A DNA stretch of 7,073 nucleotides from Acidimicrobiales bacterium (GTDB lineage: Bacteria > Actinomycetota > Acidimicrobiia > Acidimicrobiales > Poriferisodaliceae): the NCBI GenBank assembly GCA_020631315.1, contig JAHDHM010000191.1, positions 1-7,073 on the forward strand. The letters run 5' to 3'. The translations under genes were made by a program, and so were the position numbers. This document shows positions 1 to 5,257 of the stretch, piece by piece. Position 1 is the stretch's first letter. The number at the start of each line of letters is the position of its first letter. The notes beneath the pieces were generated by a model. It made no database searches. It saw nothing but the letters and a program-made list of their open reading frames with translations, and had not been told where the DNA came from.

Positions 1-167
1 GCACGGGCGAGGCGCTGGTAGTTCGCCACTTCCTGGTGCCACGTACGGATCATGACCAACGGCGGTCGGCCGCCATCGACGTTGAACGCCACGCAGGTGT
101 AGGGCGCCAGCGTCTCAGCCACCACGGGGTCATCGAGCGGCATCTCGAAGACAGTTGCGTTGTCCAT
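1..167 (-). CDS. 5' end of an unrecognised protein, truncated by the window edge
   Basis: An open minus-strand frame starts with ATG at 167-165 and runs off the left edge with no stop, giving 55 complete codons. The peptide begins MDNATVFEMPLDDPVV and later reads FNVDGGRPPLVMIRTWHQE. I see no signal peptide or membrane segment, and I do not recognise the family. A GGTGGGA stretch (171-177 on the complement) lies just upstream of the ATG and could be a weak ribosome binding site. A TAACCT hexamer on the complement of 197-202 would suit a -10 box with a short leader of about 20 bases. The start, the RBS-like sequence and the sensible amino-acid composition make a real gene likely. Its function cannot be judged from this fragment. 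Confidence 0.6.
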   Translation of the reverse strand, partial: MDNATVFEMPLDDPVVAETLAPYTCVAFNVDGGRPPLVMIRTWHQEVANYQRLAR

Positions 168-398
168 CGGTCCCACCAACTCTCGAGCCGGGCGGCAGGT
201 TAGTCCTCGCTGTTGATGCTCACCGACTCAGGTACTCGGGTGGCACGTGGTCGGTGAGCCAGACGCCGTTGGTGGCTACTCCGCATCGTCGGACCGGCTT
301 CGACCCCTCGCTCGACGACGTCATCGACGACGCCGTGCCGCGAGCTGCCCGCGACGCTGATCCGTCTCGCCGGATCGGGTCGTGGGACGATCGAACAT
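168..398. other. intergenic region between divergent genes
   Basis: This 231-bp spacer should hold the promoters of the minus-strand gene starting at 167 and of the DUF2071 gene starting at 399. The only -10-like element I can point to is TAACCT on the complement of 197-202. On the plus strand a near-palindrome (TCGA-C-GACGTC-A-TCGA, 312-327) lies about 70 bp before the GTG start. It could be an operator, but similar GACGAC text is frequent in this DNA. Open frames crossing the region have shadow-like, arginine-rich composition and I do not call a gene here. Confidence 0.4.
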
Positions 399-1151
399 GT
401 GAACGACGAGATCCCGCACCGCCCGCCGGTGTGTCCCGAACCGATCGGGCGGACGATGCTGACCAACACGTGGCGTCGGCTGGCGTTCCTGCACTGGCGC
501 TACGACCCCGACGAGGTGCAGGCGCTGTTGCCCGACGGGCTCACGGTCGACGTGGCGGATGGCTCTGCGTGGGTTGCCCTCGTGCCGTTCGAGATGCGTG
601 TCGGGCTGTGGCCGTTCCCGCCACTGCCGTATCTGACAGTGTTCCCCGAGACGAACGTACGGACCTATGTGAAGGGCCCGGACGGTGGCAACGGCGTCTA
701 CTTCTTCTCGCTGGACGTGAACCGGCCGCACGTCGTCGCGACAGCCCGCGGCATCTGGGGCGTGCCCTACACGTGGTCGTCGATGTCGATGGACGCCGAG
801 CCGACGGCGCCGGGATCGCGCTGGCGCTACGAGGCGACGCGGCGCTGGCCGCACAAGGGACGAGTGAGCGTCGTCGACGTCGAGGTCGGTGAGGCAGTCG
901 ACGAGCCGTCGCCGCTCGAGAACTTCCTGACCGGTCGTTGGTCGCTGTACGAACGGCGCCTCGGCCGCATCACGAAGGCGAAGGTCGACCATCCGCCCTG
1001 GCCGCTTCGGCGGGGCACTGCGATCGAGGTGGACGATCAGCTCGTCGAGGCAGCCGGTTTCTCCGCCCCACAGGGCGAACCACACGTGCTGGCCAGCGAT
1101 GCCGTCGACGTCCGCCTCGGACTGCCCCACGTGGTGGGCCGCTCGCGCTGA
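399..1151 (+). CDS. DUF2071 (YqjF-like) family protein
   Basis: A 250-residue soluble protein matching the DUF2071/YqjF family, which has an acetoacetate-decarboxylase-like fold and mostly unknown function. The visible family hallmarks are an N-terminal LHWRYDP...LLPDGLTVD block (about residues 31-51), FPETNVRTYV (82-91), GVYFFSLDVNR (99-109), GVPY (121-124), LENFLTGRWSLYER (173-186) and a late HPPWPL (198-203). No signal peptide or transmembrane segment is seen. I chose the GTG at 399 as start. An in-frame ATG at 456 would remove 19 residues but leave little sequence before the conserved block. There is only a weak purine stretch (GGGACGA, 384-390) upstream, and an out-of-frame ATG at 397 stops at once. 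The gene stands alone and converges on the sugar kinase. Family assignment is confident; the biochemical role is unknown. Confidence 0.88.
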   Translation: MNDEIPHRPPVCPEPIGRTMLTNTWRRLAFLHWRYDPDEVQALLPDGLTVDVADGSAWVALVPFEMRVGLWPFPPLPYLTVFPETNVRTYVKGPDGGNGVYFFSLDVNRPHVVATARGIWGVPYTWSSMSMDAEPTAPGSRWRYEATRRWPHKGRVSVVDVEVGEAVDEPSPLENFLTGRWSLYERRLGRITKAKVDHPPWPLRRGTAIEVDDQLVEAAGFSAPQGEPHVLASDAVDVRLGLPHVVGRSR

Positions 1152-1162
1152 CGCGCGAGTGG
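1139..1162. terminator. hairpin between convergent genes, spanning the DUF2071 stop codon
   Basis: Positions 1139-1148 (CCGCTCGCGC) pair with 1153-1162 (GCGCGAGTGG) around a TGAC loop, giving a 10-bp stem with one G-T pair. The loop contains the TGA stop of the DUF2071 gene, and the right arm ends four bases before the stop of the opposing kinase gene. There is no T-tract on either strand, so this is not a classical intrinsic terminator. Its place between two converging stop codons suggests a bidirectional terminator or a 3'-end-stabilising structure; that role is inferred. Confidence 0.45.
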
Positions 1163-1166
1163 GCGC

Positions 1167-2102
1167 TCAGTTCGGCCAGGCAGCGCCGACGACGTCGTCG
1201 CGTCCCGGCGGATCGGCGCCGACACGTTGCACCGTGACCGCGGCGACGCGGCCGGCGGTGTCGAGCACGTCGCGCCAGGTGTCGAGGTCGAGTTCGGCGA
1301 GCGCGTGCTTCGTGGCGATGCCGGCGTCGTGCAGCCACGCGAGCATGCCGCCGCAGAACGAGTCGCCGGCCCCGACGGTGTCGACCACCTCGACCCGCTG
1401 CGACGTGGCGTGGGTCGAACCTGCGGCCGTGTGCACGGTGGCGCCGGTCGACTCCGTGATGACGACTGCCGCGGCGCCGGCGTCGAGGCCCGCCCGCACA
1501 GCGACGTCGACAGCTTCGGCGTCGGATGCGGCCTCGTCGGCGTGGATCCAGGCCGCGTCGGCGTCCGACATCCGGAGCAGCGCGACGTTGGTCATCCAAC
1601 GATCGAACAGTGCTCGCCACGCAGCGCGGCCGTCGTCGCCGACGATCTGAGGGCGGGCGTTCGGGTCCAGCGACACCATCCCGTCCCATCCGACGGCGAG
1701 CTCGGCGTACAGCTCGGCCGCCGGCTGGCGGAACAGGCTGAGCGTGCCGCCGTGGAGCAGATGGGGTCCGGGGCCGAGCAGGCCGAGCCGATCGGGCGCG
1801 ACGGCCGCTGCCGACAACATGACGTCGGCGGTGCCGTCTCCGTGGAAGTGGAACACGGGCGGGTCGCCGACGACCTCGGCTCGGCACGTGGGCTCGTCGC
1901 CGCGTTCGGTCAGCCGGAGGTCCACGCCTGAGTCGACCAGGTGTGACCAGATCGTCTCACCGTGGTGATCGGTCGACACCCTGCCGAGGAACGCAGTCGG
2001 CACGCCGAGCCGGGCAGCGGCGACGGCCGTGTTCATCGGACCACCACCGGGTCTCGGATCGGGCACGAGGTCGACGAGAGCCTCACCGGCGCAGACGAGC
2101 AT
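1167..2102 (-). CDS. PfkB-family carbohydrate kinase, fructokinase-like
   Basis: A 311-residue cytoplasmic sugar kinase of the PfkB/ribokinase family, expected to transfer the ATP gamma-phosphate to a sugar hydroxyl. The N-terminal MLVCAGEALVDLVPD strand leads into signature 1 (GGGPMNTAVAAARLG, residues 19-33). SLDPNAR (144-150) resembles the DPN.R segment of fructokinases. Signature 2 is complete as DTVGAGDSF (241-249), with Asp247 as the expected catalytic base and GAGD as the anion hole. The length is normal for the family. The ATG at 2102 is favoured because the family start motif follows immediately and a TACGAT hexamer ends 6 bases upstream, with no Shine-Dalgarno. The gene is divergent from the ABC exporter and has no sugar transporter or other catabolic gene beside it here. 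Fructose is the best guess; the true substrate (fructose, ribose, a ketodeoxy sugar or a nucleoside) cannot be read from sequence alone. Confidence 0.9.
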   Translation of the reverse strand: MLVCAGEALVDLVPDPRPGGGPMNTAVAAARLGVPTAFLGRVSTDHHGETIWSHLVDSGVDLRLTERGDEPTCRAEVVGDPPVFHFHGDGTADVMLSAAAVAPDRLGLLGPGPHLLHGGTLSLFRQPAAELYAELAVGWDGMVSLDPNARPQIVGDDGRAAWRALFDRWMTNVALLRMSDADAAWIHADEAASDAEAVDVAVRAGLDAGAAAVVITESTGATVHTAAGSTHATSQRVEVVDTVGAGDSFCGGMLAWLHDAGIATKHALAELDLDTWRDVLDTAGRVAAVTVQRVGADPPGRDDVVGAAWPN

Positions 2103-2108
2103 TCGACG

Positions 2109-2114
2109 ATCGTA
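2109..2114 (-). promoter_or_regulatory. -10 element of a predicted leaderless promoter for the sugar kinase
   Basis: On the minus strand TACGAT is followed by 6 bases and then the ATG. A start site about 7 bases downstream of a -10 box would fall at or next to the A of the ATG. No -35 consensus and no Shine-Dalgarno is visible. Confidence 0.5.
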
Positions 2115-2157
2115 GGTCGTGCGGAATTCGACCCGGCTCGCCGTCCCACCCTCCCTG

Positions 2158-2163
2158 TATCGT
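2158..2163 (+). promoter_or_regulatory. -10 element of a predicted leaderless promoter for the ABC exporter operon
   Basis: TATCGT is followed by 7 bases (GCTCGCC) and the ATG at 2171, with no Shine-Dalgarno between them. The spacing predicts transcription starting at the initiation codon. No -35 consensus is evident at 16-18 bp upstream. Confidence 0.5.
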
Positions 2164-2170
2164 GCTCGCC

Positions 2171-3136
2171 ATGCGGGGATCAGGAGCGGCCATCGAGGCC
2201 GATCAGTTGGTGCGGCGCTTCGGCGACTTCACCGCCGTCGACGGTGTGTCGTTGTCGGTGCAGCCAGGCGAGATCTACGGGTTCCTCGGGCCGAACGGCG
2301 CCGGGAAGTCCACCACGGTGCGGACGCTGTGCACGCTGCTGGCGCCATCGGGCGGTTCGGCCAGCGTCGCCGGCTTCGACGTGGCGACACAGGCCGACGA
2401 GGTCCGGTTGCGTATCGGCGTGGCGCTGCAGGAGTCGGCCATCGACGAGCGCCAGACCGGCCGCGAGATCCTCGAGCTGTCGGCCCGCATGTACGGGCTG
2501 CGGGGCTCGGTGCTCGCCGAACGGATGGATCGGGTGATCGAGTTCGTCGCCATCGGCCATGCGATGGACGAGTTCGTGAAGACCTACTCGGGCGGCATGA
2601 AGCGCCGCCTCGACCTCGCTGCATCGCTGCTGCACGACCCGCAGATCCTGTTCCTCGACGAGCCGACCACCGGTCTCGATCCCGAGAGTCGGGCCAGGGT
2701 GTGGACCGAGGTCGAGCGCCTTCGTGACGAGCTCGGAATGACGGTCTTCCTCACCACGCAGTACCTCGAGGAGGCCGACGCGTTGGCCGACCGGGTCGGC
2801 ATCATCGCCAAGGGGAAGATGGTCGCCGAAGGCACCCCGACCGACCTCAAGCGTTCGGTCGGCAAGGACCTCGTGATGATCGACGTCGACGCCGCACCCG
2901 GCTCGGCGATCGCTGCGCTCGACGGGTTCCCCGGAGCCGAATCGATCCGACGCGACGGTGACACGCTCACCGTGTCGGCCGAGGACGGTGCCTCGCTGGT
3001 GGGGCCGCTCGTCGTGAAGCTCAACGAGGCAGGCATCGGTGTCGGTGCGCTGTCGGTCCGCACACCGACGCTGGACGACGTGTTCCTCGTCGCCACCGGC
3101 TCCCGACTCGCCCCCGACACGGAGGTGGCATCGTGA
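2171..3136 (+). CDS. ABC exporter ATP-binding protein, DrrA-like (daunorubicin-resistance ATPase family)
   Basis: A 321-residue ATPase subunit of an ABC-2 type exporter. It has Walker A GPNGAGKST (40-48), Q-loop Gln87, the signature YSGGMKRR (139-146), Walker B ILFLDEP (159-165) and D-loop GLD (168-170). The H-loop position is Gln197 in LTTQYLEEA instead of the usual His, which I recall as common in DrrA-type proteins. The C-terminal 90 or so residues, ending in PTLDDVFL (299-306), match the DUF4162 extension of this subfamily. I chose ATG 2171 over the longer frame open from 1943 because the family start follows it, a TATCGT hexamer sits 7 bases upstream, and the longer frame would overlap the divergent kinase gene. 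The stop overlaps the next gene's start by four bases, so the permease is its partner. The transported substrate is unknown; DrrA homologues move drugs, lipids or polyketides. Confidence 0.92.
   Translation: MRGSGAAIEADQLVRRFGDFTAVDGVSLSVQPGEIYGFLGPNGAGKSTTVRTLCTLLAPSGGSASVAGFDVATQADEVRLRIGVALQESAIDERQTGREILELSARMYGLRGSVLAERMDRVIEFVAIGHAMDEFVKTYSGGMKRRLDLAASLLHDPQILFLDEPTTGLDPESRARVWTEVERLRDELGMTVFLTTQYLEEADALADRVGIIAKGKMVAEGTPTDLKRSVGKDLVMIDVDAAPGSAIAALDGFPGAESIRRDGDTLTVSAEDGASLVGPLVVKLNEAGIGVGALSVRTPTLDDVFLVATGSRLAPDTEVAS
3121..3125 (+). promoter_or_regulatory. Shine-Dalgarno sequence of the ABC permease gene
   Basis: GGAGG lies within the last codons of the ATPase gene, 7 bases before the GTG start at 3133. 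It supports that start and contrasts with the leaderless-looking starts of the first genes of transcription units in this window. Confidence 0.75.
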
Positions 3137-3933
3137 CCGCGACCGTTCCCGAGACACAGACTCTCGCCCGGCGCTCGTCGTTCCTGTCCGACGTGGCCAC
3201 CGTCGCCCGTCGTGCAGTGCGTTCGCTCGGACGTGAGCCCGAGTTCCTCGGTCCGGCGTTGATGATCCCGTTGTTCTTCTTCATCGTGAACACCGGCTCG
3301 CTGCAGGACTTCGCCGAGCAGATCCCCGGCCTCGACTACAAGGCGTTCCAGCTGCCGGTGGCGATCGTGTTCGCGGTCACCGGTGTCAGCAGGGCCAACA
3401 CCCTCGTCATCGACATCGAGTCGGGCTACCTCGACCGCCTGCTCATCACCCCGGTCCGGCGGCCCGCCTTGTTGCTCGGTCTGATGGTGGCCGACATCGT
3501 GCTGGTGTTCGGCCTCGCCACGATCGTGTCGGCGGTCGGGTTCATCGCCGGCGTGCGGTTCGGCACGGGCATCCTCGGCTACCTGCTGTTCCTGCTGCTC
3601 GCCGCCGCGTGGGGCCTGGCGTTCACCGGGTTCCCGTACACGGTGGCGTTGCGAACGGGGAACCCCGCCGCGGTGAACTCGGCGTTCCTGATCTTCTTCC
3701 CGTTCGCGTTCTTGACCACGGCGTACCTGCCCGAGGACCAGCTCACGGGATGGCTCGCCACGGTGGCCGACTACAACCCGGTCACGTACCTGCTCGCCGG
3801 GCTGAGGTCGCTGGTGTCCGACGAGTGGGACTGGTCGGCGATCGGTCAGGCGTTCGCTGCGGTCGGTGTCCTCGGCGCCATCACGTTCACGATGGCGTTC
3901 CGGTCGCTCGCAGCACGAACCCGACAAGGCTGA
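3133..3933 (+). CDS. ABC-2 type permease, DrrB-like
   Basis: A 266-residue integral membrane protein, the transmembrane partner of the ATPase encoded just upstream. About six hydrophobic segments are visible, near residues 39-54, 72-90, 113-140, 147-172, 182-198 and 239-258. The cytoplasmic-loop motif DIESGYLDRLLITPVRR (94-110) is the ABC-2 pattern in which an ExG...DR.L..P block couples to the ATPase. YNPVTYLLAGLRSLV (214-228) is the conserved NP-containing segment before the last helix. The N-terminus is short and charged with no signal peptide. The GTG start overlaps the upstream TGA as GTGA and has GGAGG 7 bases upstream, indicating translational coupling and near 1:1 synthesis with the ATPase. 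Homodimers of such half-permeases usually pair with two ATPases. The substrate is unknown. Confidence 0.9.
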   Translation: MTATVPETQTLARRSSFLSDVATVARRAVRSLGREPEFLGPALMIPLFFFIVNTGSLQDFAEQIPGLDYKAFQLPVAIVFAVTGVSRANTLVIDIESGYLDRLLITPVRRPALLLGLMVADIVLVFGLATIVSAVGFIAGVRFGTGILGYLLFLLLAAAWGLAFTGFPYTVALRTGNPAAVNSAFLIFFPFAFLTTAYLPEDQLTGWLATVADYNPVTYLLAGLRSLVSDEWDWSAIGQAFAAVGVLGAITFTMAFRSLAARTRQG

Positions 3934-3963
3934 CCACGGCTGTCGCCGGGCCACACCGCCTCC

Positions 3964-3969
3964 TAGGCT
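3964..3969 (+). promoter_or_regulatory. -10 element of a predicted leaderless promoter for the DUF3039 gene
   Basis: TAGGCT is followed by 8 bases and the ATG at 3978, with no Shine-Dalgarno. Only 44 bp separate this gene from the permease stop, so it may have its own promoter here in addition to read-through from the exporter operon. Confidence 0.45.
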
Positions 3970-3977
3970 GTCCGCCC

Positions 3978-4244
3978 ATGACGTTCCGAGCTGCGACCGA
4001 ACTCGAGACCGGTACCTCCACGATCATCGAGGAGCGCACCGATCACCAGCTCGACGAGCCGGGCGATCACGATCGCTTCGCTCATTACGTGCCGAAGGCC
4101 GACATGACCAAGGCCATGGTCACCGGGGAGCCGTGCACGGCGTTGTGCGGCAAGAAGTGGGTGCCGTCGCGCTCACCGGAGAAGTACCCGGTGTGCCCGG
4201 ACTGCAAGAAGATCTACGACGCCCGCGCCAAGATGGGCTTCTAG
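3978..4244 (+). CDS. DUF3039 family small probable zinc-binding protein
   Basis: An 88-residue soluble protein of the actinobacterial DUF3039 family. The recognisable block runs from DRFAHYVPK (32-40) through ALCGKKWVPSRSPEKYPVCPDCKKIY (55-80). Residues His36, Cys57, Cys73 and Cys76 are placed like a metal site (H...C...CxxC). Cys53 is an extra cysteine that I do not regard as part of the core pattern. The first 30 residues are acidic and threonine-rich and are probably disordered. The ATG is chosen because the frame open further upstream overlaps the permease and because TAGGCT lies 8 bases before it. The family is widespread and single-copy in Actinobacteria as far as I recall, with no established function. 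Zinc binding is an inference from the cysteine spacing. Confidence 0.85.
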   Translation: MTFRAATELETGTSTIIEERTDHQLDEPGDHDRFAHYVPKADMTKAMVTGEPCTALCGKKWVPSRSPEKYPVCPDCKKIYDARAKMGF

Positions 4245-4245
4245 C

Positions 4246-4275
4246 CGCTGCGAGGGAACAGTCCCTCACGCAGCG
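4246..4275. terminator. long hairpin between convergent DUF3039 and desaturase genes
   Basis: CGCTGCG (4246-4252) pairs with CGCAGCG (4269-4275), and AGGGA (4253-4257) pairs with TCCCT (4262-4266) around an ACAG loop. A two-base CA bulge (4267-4268) separates the two helices. The 12 pairs start two bases after the DUF3039 TAG and cover the stop of the opposing desaturase gene. No T-tract follows on either strand. The position suggests a shared bidirectional terminator. Confidence 0.55.
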
Positions 4276-5189
4276 CCGGTCTCGGCGAGCTTGGCCGCGC
4301 GCTTCTCTGCTCGGGCCTTGGTGCGCTCGGAGTACTTGTGCAGCCGGTTCACGAAGGTCATGATCCGCTCGCGTGCCTGCTCGGCCTCGGCGTCGAGGCC
4401 CTCCATCTGCTCGATCCCGTAGTGCTTCAGCACCAGCGGGGCGATGATGTTGTCGTAGTGGATCGCGAAGTCATAGATGCCTTCACGGGCGATCGCTGCG
4501 GCATGGGCCTTGAAACCGATGATGCCGGTGCCGGGCATCTCGAAGTCGAGCAGCTGACGCTCCATGGCCATCATGAAGCCACTCGGGTCCATGTCCTTCG
4601 CGGCCATGGCGAGGTCCCGGTAGAAGATGTGGTGGAAGTTCTCGTCCATCGCCACCCGCTTCATCAGTCTCTCACCGACCGGGTCCGGCAGTGCCTTGCC
4701 GGTGTTGCGGTGGGCGATGCGGGTGGCCATCTCCTGGATCGACACGTAGACGATGGAGTCCATCACGTGTTCCGGCGCTGGCACCTCGCCGAGGCTGACC
4801 TGGGCCATGCGGGCCCGCTCGAGCTCGATCGGGTCGACGGCCCGGGTGACGGTCAGGTAGTCGCGGATCACGATGAGGTGGCGGCCCTCCTCGGCGGTCC
4901 AACGGTGCGACCACTCGGCCCACGGTCCTGAGCCACCGAACATCGTCTTGATGGTGTGGAAGTAGTGGGGGAGGTTGTCCTCGGTCAGCATGTTGACGAA
5001 CAGCGAGGATCGCACGCCTTCGGGGATGTCGAACTCCCGCGGATCCCACTCCTCGTCGGGCTCGAAGTCACGGCCTCGGCTCCACGGGACGTACTCGTGC
5101 GGGAACCACTCCTTCACCGAGGCGGTGTGCCGATCGATGAGCGTGGCCACGGTCGGTTCGAGTTCGTGCAGCAGCGCGATGTCGTCCAC
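4266..5189 (-). CDS. soluble acyl-ACP desaturase, DesA1/DesA2-like (diiron, ferritin-like)
   Basis: A 307-residue member of the fatty acid desaturase type 2 family, which introduces a double bond into acyl chains carried on acyl carrier protein using O2, ferredoxin electrons and a diiron centre. All ligand positions known from the plant stearoyl-ACP desaturase can be matched: Glu70 in MLTEDNLPHY, Glu101 and His104 in AEEGRH, Glu153 in SIQEMATRIAHRNT, and Glu183 and His186 in DENFHH. The protein is helical and soluble, with no membrane segment. The C-terminal 25 residues form a basic Lys/Arg/Ala tail. The GTG at 5189 is the chosen start; TAGTCT lies 8 bases upstream on this strand and there is no Shine-Dalgarno. 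It is divergent from the DUF2236 gene over 68 bp. The double-bond position and chain length are unknown. In mycobacteria DesA homologues feed mycolate and membrane lipid synthesis. Confidence 0.92.
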   Translation of the reverse strand: MDDIALLHELEPTVATLIDRHTASVKEWFPHEYVPWSRGRDFEPDEEWDPREFDIPEGVRSSLFVNMLTEDNLPHYFHTIKTMFGGSGPWAEWSHRWTAEEGRHLIVIRDYLTVTRAVDPIELERARMAQVSLGEVPAPEHVMDSIVYVSIQEMATRIAHRNTGKALPDPVGERLMKRVAMDENFHHIFYRDLAMAAKDMDPSGFMMAMERQLLDFEMPGTGIIGFKAHAAAIAREGIYDFAIHYDNIIAPLVLKHYGIEQMEGLDAEAEQARERIMTFVNRLHKYSERTKARAEKRAAKLAETGAA

Positions 5190-5197
5190 GAAGGGTG

Positions 5198-5203
5198 AGA
5201 CTA
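5198..5203 (-). promoter_or_regulatory. -10 element of a predicted leaderless promoter for the desaturase
   Basis: On the minus strand TAGTCT is followed by 8 bases and the GTG start. No Shine-Dalgarno and no clear -35 box is visible. It lies back to back with the promoter of the divergent gene. Confidence 0.45.
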
Positions 5204-5244
5204 GTTGGACCGTCTGTGGGTTACGGCTGTGAGGAAGACGCCCG

Positions 5245-5250
5245 TACGCT
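5245..5250 (+). promoter_or_regulatory. -10 element of a predicted leaderless promoter for the DUF2236 gene
   Basis: TACGCT is followed by 7 bases (GGGCTCC) and the ATG at 5258. This spacing, with no Shine-Dalgarno, supports ATG 5258 over an upstream in-frame GTG at 5195 that would sit inside the desaturase promoter. Confidence 0.5.
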
Positions 5251-5257
5251 GGGCTCC

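Noticed and set aside
312..327. Near-palindrome TCGA-C-GACGTC-A-TCGA as an operator
   Set aside because: One mismatched pair, and GACGAC/TCGAC text recurs throughout this G+C-rich DNA, so chance is a sufficient explanation; kept only as a remark in the spacer entry.
397..402. ATG immediately followed by TGA (ATGTGA) at the DUF2071 start
   Set aside because: It would be a one-codon minimal ORF overlapping the GTG start; with no ribosome binding site evidence it is most likely chance.
970..1887. A 305-codon minus-strand frame within the PfkB kinase gene
   Set aside because: It is almost entirely Arg/Ala/Pro, and the kinase frame on the same strand has complete family signatures.
1943..2170. 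An N-terminal extension of 76 residues for the ABC ATPase
   Set aside because: The extension overlaps the divergent kinase gene, has no family similarity, and would place the TATCGT promoter box inside the gene.
2584..3954. A 456-codon open frame on the minus strand opposite the ABC operon
   Set aside because: It lies antisense to two well-supported, family-matched genes; its translation is rich in Arg, Glu, Gln and Ser with no family motif, as expected for the reverse frame of high-G+C coding DNA.
5195..5257. A GTG start at 5195 for the DUF2236 protein
   Set aside because: It would put the desaturase promoter box and the TACGCT box inside coding sequence; ATG 5258 has the expected spacing.
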